Source: Schistosoma haematobium (taxonomy: Eukaryota; Platyhelminthes; Trematoda; Strigeidida; Schistosomatidae). Taken from it: DNA of 64,000 bases. The stretch spans positions 49,331,364 through 49,395,363 of the forward strand of contig NC_067196.1 of assembly GCF_000699445.3 (NCBI RefSeq), read 5' to 3'. The position numbers were made by a program, and so were the translations under genes. The first letter of the stretch is position 1. Each line of letters begins with the position of its first letter. This document shows, piece after piece, positions 56,216-64,000 of the stretch. The notes under the pieces were generated by a model that did no database searches, had not been told where the DNA came from, and saw only the letters and a list, made by a program, of their open reading frames with translations.

Positions 56216-57900
56216 CGTCCACATTTCTTTTACTTCTGGCAGAAAATATGGGAGCTCAAGCCTAAAACGTTTTGAGTCAGTTACATTAGACTAAACAGAA
56301 AATCGGAAAACTAGGGTGATAGTAATAGGATTGAACACCAGATTTGAGCATACAATGTTCAAAGATATCGACATTAATAATTACACTGTTGAAACTCGTA
56401 AATATATGTATCTACGCATAACGCTTTAAAGCAGCGCGTTAAACAAGCACCTGTACTAGCTAAACTTGGTAGGAAGGTCTATATCAATGTGGTATAAGCC
56501 TATTATATGATGAAAGTGGACCAGCGTTAACTTATGAGTGACTTTATTTAAATATTGGTAGTGCAGTCCGAGTTTACATTTAACTGATAATCGAATTGAC
56601 TATAACAAATGAAGTTAATCAGGACTGCCCATATTTCTCTTTTTTATTTGATCTCACTGAAGTAGTAATATTGAGTTGAGGATTTGAAGTTGTATGTCCC
56701 AAAATCGATTAGTCTTTCGTATGCATTTACCCTGCTTCATTCCCTGAAACTCCAGCATAGTATTAACTCGTAACTGGCATTCTTTGATTTTATTGACTCC
56801 TTTTGGGCTGCACGTTTTAGATATTTAAAGAAATTGAGATTCAATCCATTTGCCGTTCTCTCGGTTTTTTCATGAAGTTTGTGAGCATAGTTTGCCAATT
56901 AATTGTAGAGTGGTAAACATTGTCTAAAAGAGGTTTCATGTGGCTTGTCAATGTTTATAACTTCTTAGTTCAACAATAGCGTACCCTTAGATAAGCCACA
57001 AGCTTTAGGTACTTAAATGTTAATTTAGAGAATATTCGAATATTATTTTTTATCACTGCTAGGACATCCGTCATACTACTAGCAAGTGAACCTATTTATT
57101 ATTATCAGTCGTGGGATTCACTTCATTATCAGTGATCGGTAAACTAACCTCATTGATTTATTCGTCATATATTCACGAAAATACCACTGCATACAGTTTA
57201 GAGAAAACATAGAAAACGTCTGTCTAAAAACAGCATTGTTCGTGAATATGAAAAGTCTATGCACTCTGCTTACGTCGAGTGGAGACTTTTTTATGGTCGT
57301 TATAAACAACTACACTTTAGGGCTAAGATTTGAATAAACTGACATGTCGGAAAGTCCTCTTCAATACTTCTTGGGAAACGACTGTTAATTTCAAGACATT
57401 CCCTAAGATGGGAAAAATTCGCACAATTTATACCGAACTGGGGAATATTGCGATTATTTGATACGTTGTCATCTATTTTCACCAACTTTCCCTAAGGAAA
57501 TCCCTAATTAATTATACCAAACAACCAATATTGGTTGTTCACTTGATTTTTCCTTTATATAAAGGAAAAATTAAGGTGAACAAATGAGAAATAAAGAGGT
57601 CGACGGGGTGAATGAAGTGAAAAAGTTTATTTTTCCCCTGACATCAGTTACTTGAGAGAAGTCTTGACTCCCCGCCTTTAAGTCGTGTTTTTTGGGAAAG
57701 TTAATTTATAGGCATCTGAACATGCCGCTTACTGTATATATTTTTTAATAGATCCCTTAAACATAATATATCATTTCATCAGCAAAGAGAAAAATTTTCC
57801 TATACATATGTTCAAATGTGTTGACATAGGAAATTTCCTGTGATGTTTAGCAAAATTATTCCGACATTGTAATGGCAACCACAAATGGCTTACAAATGGT
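56216..57900. other. Intergenic, no recognised content
   Basis: Short frames of about 60 codons only, no transposon motifs. A small hairpin, TTTTTCCTTTATATAAAGGAAAAA, lies near 57546-57569. Confidence 0.45.
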
Positions 57901-58033
57901 TCACATGGTTGTAGATGGAATAGAAAAAGCTTTCGCCTAGCGCAATTCCGTGTTTAGTAGCAGTGGATCACCAACACCTCCAGGCACGAACCTAGGTATA
58001 TTAACGATAATAGAGGAAAAAGTAATTGGTAAA

Positions 58034-60092
58034 TCATAGTAAGATATTATCCTTAGTCCTTAAGAATAGGTCATGCCACCTCTTAAAGGACTCCTGAAAA
58101 GTTGCTTGGACTAGCTCAGTCGACAGCGAATTCCATCGTTTCACAACTCTTGGGAAGCAGAATTTGTGGCTACAGTCCGTTCTGCTGTGTCGTGTCTCTA
58201 GTTCCTGGGTGTTACCCCCTATGTTTTTGTCGCAGGTAAACTTAATTGGGTGTTTAAGGGAATGTCCAGAAGTGTTAAGGATACTGTAGGCCATTCATTA
58301 GAAGGTCACCTCTAAGACGCCTATACTGTAATGGGTAAAGGTCTAGTGACTGGAGACGCTCTTCATAAGGCTTGGATTCGAGTCCCCGAACTGATTTCAT
58401 GGCTCGCCGTTGGATACTCTCCAAAGTGTCCTTCTCCTTTTGGAGTGAGGGAGGAAATACTATGTTTCCGTATTGTAAATGGGAACGAATGAAACTGTTG
58501 AAGATTATGTGGAAAGTTCTTCCGTCAAACTGGCCCAAAATGCGCTTCAATGTTACCAGTGCAAGGTTTGCTCGAAAGGCATTTTTGCCACAGTTAGCGT
58601 AAGACTTGAAATCGTAGGGTAACAGAACTCCTCAATCTTTTTCGACTCGGAATGCTACTAGAGAGGAGTTTCTTAAGTTGAAACTGTAGTCTGCAAAATG
58701 TCTCAGATGGACTACTTTACATGTTGAAGTGTTAAAGGTAAGTCCGTTGTCGTCTGCCCGAATTTGAAGTCGGGTCAGATCGTCCTGAAGTGCCAGTATA
58801 TCCTCACGGTTGCGTATCTCTCTCCAAAGTCTCACATCATCAGCAAAAAGTAATAAGTCTGAGGATACCTGTTGTGGAAGGTCGTCTATAAAAATTAAGA
58901 AAATAAGATATCCTGGTATTAAATACTGGGGGACCCCACTAGGACACTCCATAGCCTGAGAAAAGTGAGGTTAACCCTGGCCTCAGAATGTCGACTTTTT
59001 AGATACGAAGTGAGCCAGTCAATTAGAGATGATTTGATACCCGATCGTTTGAGCTTATTGATAAGACATATATGGTTGACCCTATCAAAAGCTTTTGATG
59101 AGGTAAATGACGTCAACCTTCCTCTTGTGGTCAGGAATGATTGTCCGTCTGCCCACCGCAGTCAGCAAGTTGGTTAAACAAGAATGACCCTTCCTGAAAC
59201 TATGCTGTCCTGGTGAAAAGAAATTTAAGGATAATAAATAGTCCTGTGTGCCGTCGCATATCGGGGACTACATAATTTTTAAAGGTATAAAGAGAGTTTC
59301 CATCGGTCTGCAGCCTCAAGTTTCGCCGCGTCGACCTCCTTTGTAAACTGATGTGAGGTGAGCCATCTTCCAAATTTCCAGTAGTTTGTTTGGGCCTAGT
59401 GATTATGGGAACATCACGCTAGGCGATGTTGCCAGGATTGAATCTGCTTCATTCAATATAGCACAGTGAACCGTATTTGAGCTAGGAGAAGTGTCTTTTC
59501 TTAGTTGCTGCAGTTTCCGGAACGTTAAGTCAGCGCCCAGGTTCACTTCGGAAAGTCCTGTGCAGTTGTAGATAAAGCTTTCATCAATATAGTTAGTGTG
59601 GGTCGGTTGAACTGTCCGAGAGTACTGTTCAGTCAGAAGTTTAGCGGCATCACCGTCGTTATTGGTCGGGCCATTAGGACCTAGAAGTTGTGAAACTTCA
59701 GTTTCGGCTTGTCGAAGGGAGGCTGCATAACGGTATAAGCCTTTCGGATTGGAGACAAATTTATCAATAAGCTTTATCTAGTACTGAGCCTGTCTCCTCT
59801 TATTGCCTTTGTGCATATGTTCCTCACATGCTTGTATTGCCTGTACGCATCGTTGTTATTAGTTTGCTTGTGTTCTGTCCAACAGTGAATTTTGTGGCTT
59901 AGCAAACGAAGAGTGCGGTCCTTGATGGTTGTAGGTTGTTTGTAGATATTGGGGACTATTTGAGGAACAGATTGCCTTGTAGCACATAAGAGAATGTGCA
60001 GCAAGAATACCCAAATGAGCGTCCACATCAAGTTGAGGGTGAATTTCGCAATCCATTTGTTGTAGATAGTCCTGTGAAGCTGACACATTCAA
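58034..60092 (-). pseudogene. LINE ORF2 pseudogene (endonuclease, RT, C-terminal domain)
   Basis: Recognisable pieces: endonuclease tail 60092-59774; RT pieces with SKAFDRVNHICLINKLKRSG (59116-58919), GVPQYLIPGYLIFLIF, and LLLFADDVRLWREI (58952-58632); and C-terminal RRAMKSVRGLESKPYEERLQ (58550-58275) with MAYSILNTSGHSLKHP (58294-58034). At least five frame breaks occur. FADD replaces YADD as in its relatives. GVPQGSVLGP of the 16.8-kb copy is changed here and in the 36.8-kb copy alike, so those two copies share a recent parent. Confidence 0.8.
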
Positions 60093-60411
60093 CCGTTTTA
60101 AATCCTAGCGCCTGTTGTTAGCGAGATGTCTTAGCTCAGTGTTGCTGATAAAACTGAAGGCTCTGACGGCGTGATCGCTTCTCTATAAGGGAGCCAGAAT
60201 TGGGAGGTTGTCAGCTAGGAATTCTTCCTTCGTAAATACCCAGTCTAAGTGCGACGGAGTCCGACTGTTTCTTCAGAGTTGCCAGCTTCACATTTCCGAA
60301 TAATTCCTGATCCTCATTGAGGTTGAAGAGCCGAGCTTCAGTTGAGTTTTCACCCTCGATATATGCATGTTCTGCGAAAACGACTTTAAGAAAAACTTCG
60401 CGCGAGATTCC

Positions 60412-61440
60412 TTAGGAATGTGTTCGGATGAGATTGCGCTCAGAATATTGTATTTCAGGCAGTATTCTTACGTTCCCATCAGATTTCAGTAAGTGACTAA
60501 CTAGCAGGATATCCTCTACGTCGGTAGCATTCTTGAGTGTTACACAAAGTAACCTCGGATGATTTGATTGCTTAGAGTCCCTTCCCCGAGTAAGCCGTGT
60601 GACCTCCAAAGACTATATTCTGAGAAGTTCAAGCTTCTTATTTAACTCTCCCCATAGAATCCCTTGATGTTACTCCCGCAATCTGGGGGAAGATAAGGGC
60701 TGTCTTTAGGGTTCATGACTGTGAGAGAATCATCGCGAACCGTGATTGTCTTCCCAGGTTTTCGAGTGAGTTCAGGTTGAGGACATTGTTGTTTGGACGT
60801 CAAAGCGCATTTCCGATTCCTAGGCTATATGATGACCGGACGGACATTCTTAGGGGTAGACTGTGCGGCTAAATCACCAGTTGATTTCCGTGCAATACTT
60901 GGGATGTTCAGCTTCTTAGATGGTGACGACTGGTCCTTTTTAACTTTGTTAGCGGGGATCCAATCACTTACAGAGTTTTTGAGAACCACCGTTGCGTTCA
61001 GGGCTCCTGTGCTGGGTAACCCAAGTTTGCTGAGGAAGTCTGTTTCCGCCGACGTTATGATAGTGCTAAGTCTCGGCATGTCATCACTAATGTTATTACG
61101 TGCTCCACCGATAGTAGCGCTGTCGAGATCCTTCTTTTTATTTCCATTGCGCGTCCTTGTTTGTCTACCCGCTTTATGACTGTCTTTTTTAAAGTTCGCT
61201 GGCAACATATTCCGCAGACTTGTCAACAGGACAATGATGTTACTCAGCAAAACTTCGGCATCCGTGTTGCACGTGGCACATACCCACTTATAATCCGACT
61301 TGGTGAATATGTTGTAAGCAATTGCTGTGAGATTTAAGAATGCCTAATGGAATCAACCTTTGTCGTACTGCATGCCAGAGGTAACAGCAAAACAGTATCC
61401 AGGTCGTTTGCATGACTTTCTCATGACCATATTGACATAA
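60412..61440 (-). pseudogene. LINE ORF1 pseudogene with damaged PHD-like finger
   Basis: The - strand gives C-x-x-x-PGYCFAVTSGMQYDK near 61410-61350 and WVCATCNTDAEVLLSNI near 61290-61240, parallel to PNCLFPVEEGMQCDDC and WLCMFCCTDKKVLI in the ORF1 at 26.0 kb. One finger Cys is replaced (QYDK for QCDD) and a stop lies within the finger. The open part 61250-60825 is basic and polar (AGRQTRTRNGNKKKDLDS). The part 60609-60412 matches the ORF1 of the 16.8-kb LINE (VTRLTRGRDSKQSNHPRL). Confidence 0.65.
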
Positions 61441-61470
61441 ACTGTTTTATAGATGCTAGCAAAAGCCTAA

Positions 61471-61672
61471 GACCGTAAAAAAAACAGCACACTAAAAACT
61501 GGCAAAAATGGATGAAAAGGGGTAGTAGAAAAGGTTAGGATACACTAAAACTAGCCTTCACATGAAAAACTGAAAAAGGGAATAGTAAGCTGAGGTAAAA
61601 ATTATAGTTAAACATTAGGTTGGGTAAAACTCAAATATGAAAGTAACCGAACAAACGTATAGCTTATAATAG
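61471..61672. other. Spacer between LINE and inverted arm
   Basis: A-rich, no features seen. Confidence 0.4.
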
Positions 61673-64000
61673 ATTTATTTCAACTTGTAATAAATTGTCA
61701 TTGAAACTGTTATTATCATTTCAGTATCCAGTGAAATAATTCATCTGGCATTATACTCCTAGTATGCATCTCCAGGGTATTATATTTCAGGATTTTGAGG
61801 ATGTTTGCTATTGCGATTATTAGTGACCTTGCTCATTATTCATTCTTTGTAGGATATGTACGGATGACTTAAAAAAGATTTTTATTATCAGTAAATCTTA
61901 TCAGTAAATATTCTCAAACAGATGAGTTATTTTTTAATTGATTTATAGATTTCCTGAGGTTGTAAATACTATTTGACAGCTTAATTCTGTAGGTCAGTGA
62001 AACCCAATGGAAATTATAAAATATTACATATTTCGTTTTCAAAAGTAGCCTTACACTAAACGACATCTTTGGGTAAACAAAAATAAAATAGTGTTAGAAG
62101 AGGTTTTGTGGAGATTTTAGTAATTTCAATAGTTGAAATCCTGAGTCTATTGAAGCTAGTTGCTGCCTTTTGTCCACCTGGCTTCAGTATCTCATTATCG
62201 CTCATTTCTAGCATAACTAACTATTTAGATATTTCGAAAAGTATTATAAATGTGATGAGATCGGACACCACTTCGAAAGGTAATGTTCATATTCAAAAGC
62301 GAACATATACAACCCTTGATTCGATTCATGACTTGATTGGGGATACAGGTAGTATAGAGTCCATTATTTCATCCAGAAACTTAAAATTTTTAGATCCTAA
62401 CGTTGTGGTAAGACTCACAGAAGTCGCAATATTGGGGATTACTGGACACAGTCTATCCATACGAAGATGCTGTGAATTGCTAATAATAGATGTTAATTCT
62501 TTATACATGTGTAGAATCCGAACTGAGGTTTGAACTGAAGAACAACTGTCCAAGTCGTTTAGATACGCGCTATTGTCCAGTTGAGACCAAAACAAGATGA
62601 TTGGGTAAATGACAGTTCACCCAGTTATTCAACCTATAGTTGTTCAATTAGTGATCGAATCAAGCGCAACAAATGAATGTTATTCTATCCCTTCTGGATA
62701 GATCACGTACAGATTCGTTCAAAAAATAATATTTGGTTGCTTTATAACACAGTGTTTCTAATTCTGGAAGAGTGTTTCAATTCACAATCAAAAATGCACA
62801 GTTCTAGTCAATGAAAGCAACACAATCAAAGGGGGAACAAACCAATATGGCTGCCATCTAAACTAAGTATCAACTAAAACAATATAGATGCAGTTCAGGG
62901 ATAAACGTGGAAACTCAGTGACGGCGTAGTAAAACTATAAACAAACTGACCTGTAATTGTTGGGAACTTAGTTGAAAGGAAATATTCTTTCTCTCTATTT
63001 GTTCACTTGTTTAACTCAACGATGATTATACTTTTGGTAATGACTGCCAAAGAAATCCAGAATACACATTTTACTCACTTTGGTACTCATGAAGTATAGT
63101 TTTAGTTAAACTCTACGGAATTCAGGTGTCTTTATAAGAACTCCAACTCACTTAAGCTCGATAGCTTTTTTGTCATGAAAAATGTATGGCAGGCATGGAT
63201 CGTAAAATTAAGTTTATTATGTGCTAGTTGTAAAGTATTACCATCAAATTGTCAAGAATCCATAGAAGTATGCGATTGATACTTCGAGGTTACTCACTTC
63301 ATGAGACCTCAATTTCTCCGTGAGACTTGTGAATATGAACACAGAACTCGATGAAGAACTGCCATGTCTATGATAAATTAGTTTGTTAAGTGGTTCTGAT
63401 TGTTAGCTTCACTCTTTACAAAGTACACCTATATTAGCCGTGTTGTGCACTGCTGAACTCAGTTTGCTAGTATGCATCAGGAATATTTGAGGTTATTCCA
63501 TATACTTCCTTCATATATTGAACTCTTCTTCACTGTATTTGGTTGCTCGTTTTGAACGTTTGAAGTAAACGCATATGTATCTCATGACTGTGATCGTTTT
63601 TTAAACGCATATTTAATTGTGATTAGACCCAAGTATCATTTGTGAATAAGAAGTTTAACGCTTATCCATAATAATCATATTGAAAGTGGTATTGACATTC
63701 AACTAATTCAACAAGTTCATTTCAAATTCTTTTGTATTACGTCCAATAAATAATAATCTCACTACCAAGGTAATCAACTCGTTGAATCCAAATTATGTAT
63801 GTATGTCTTGTTAAACATAACGATGCAAGACTAAAATTTCATTTATTTACTGTTGAGAATTGGCATAACGCAATAATTCAATAGACCTGTGTTAAATGGA
63901 TTATTCACTCTCGATTTTCAACTGAATAGTTTTTAGATCCAAACTAATTTTCAAAGTGATTATGACCATACTTCTTTAATAGATTACATATACTTCAAAA
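61673..64000. repeat. Arm 2 of the large inverted duplication (continues past the window)
   Basis: Reverse complement of 39902-42228. It contains the 141-codon frame (62108-62533, +) and the BEL-LTR-like unit (about 62499-63385, here in the same orientation as the BEL element LTR at 3977). Homology is still perfect at the last base of the window, so the full length is unknown. Confidence 0.9.
62108..62533 (+). CDS. Unrecognised 141-codon open frame, second copy
   Basis: Same frame as 41793-41368 on the other strand, with Thr and Phe where the first copy has Ser at two sites. See that entry for limits; no function can be assigned. Confidence 0.3.
   Translation: MEILVISIVEILSLLKLVAAFCPPGFSISLSLISSITNYLDISKSIINVMRSDTTSKGNVHIQKRTYTTLDSIHDLIGDTGSIESIISSRNLKFLDPNVVVRLTEVAILGITGHSLSIRRCCELLIIDVNSLYMCRIRTEV

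Larger units (their letters stand above)
57905..61470 (-). mobile_element. Decayed CR1-like LINE, near full length
   Basis: Runs on the - strand from an ORF1 with zinc finger (61440-60412) through endonuclease (about 60390-59770) and RT (59700-58630) to the C-terminal domain (58550-58034) and 3' UTR (to about 57905). It is the same subfamily as 16.8-20.9 kb and almost identical to 28.8-29.9/36.8-37.1 kb in the 3' part. Many frameshifts and stops make it non-functional. It has the uninterrupted sequence at both sites where its 28.8-kb relative was hit by LTR elements. Confidence 0.85.

Noticed and set aside
1..64000. CRISPR arrays, operons, bacterial promoters or ribosome binding sites
   Set aside because: Introns, LTR retrotransposons and LINEs show this to be eukaryotic nuclear DNA; no regularly spaced short repeats were seen.

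Overview
This window looks like nuclear DNA from a digenean flatworm, most likely a schistosomatid blood fluke. The reasons are: AT-rich intergenic DNA; very short introns (33 and 44 nt) in an intact ribosomal-protein gene; Gypsy elements with the CHCC nucleocapsid spacing (C-x2-H-x9-C-x3-C) known from the CsRn1/Boudicca group; a BEL/Pao element of the Sinbad type; CR1-like LINEs whose ORF1 has a PHD-like zinc finger; and a short element resembling the schistosome SM-alpha SINE with a decayed hammerhead core. I cannot resolve the species from sequence alone.

Host genes are few. A complete 60S ribosomal protein L35 gene (RPL35/uL29) lies on the + strand at 12805-13259. A complete four-exon malectin gene lies on the - strand at 42696-48494; its 3.5-kb first intron is full of retrotransposon debris. 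Two diverged, exon-like tandem copies at 27.3-28.7 kb may be a decayed host gene.

Layout. 0.5-11.2 kb: a decayed Gypsy element (- strand) interrupted in gag by an LTR-identical BEL/Pao element (3977-10327, 5-bp TSD) and by a solo LTR (10432-10812, 5-bp TSD). 12.8-13.3 kb: RPL35. 16.3-20.9 kb: an LTR-like repeat and a nearly complete CR1-like LINE. 23.6-27.2 kb: a deleted LINE and a compact ORF1-only element ending in a 557-bp repeat. 28.8-37.1 kb: a 5'-truncated LINE that carries a solo LTR and a young, intact CsRn1-type Gypsy element (29900-36786) with a textbook -1 frameshift signal between gag and pol. 37.1-42.2 kb: BEL-LTR-related direct repeats and one arm of a 2.33-kb inverted duplication. 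42.7-48.5 kb: malectin. 48.8-49.3 kb: a foldback (MITE-like) element. 50.6-51.5 kb: a LINE fragment. 52.6-55.9 kb: an apparently non-coding LTR element. 56.0-56.2 kb: the SM-alpha-like SINE. 57.9-61.5 kb: a full-length but decayed LINE. 61.7-64.0 kb: the second, inverted arm, running off the window.

The order of events can be read from the nesting. LINE and Gypsy copies form the old layer. Solo LTRs came later, and the BEL and the intact Gypsy elements, with identical or nearly identical LTRs, came last. Nearly all large elements and malectin share the - strand.
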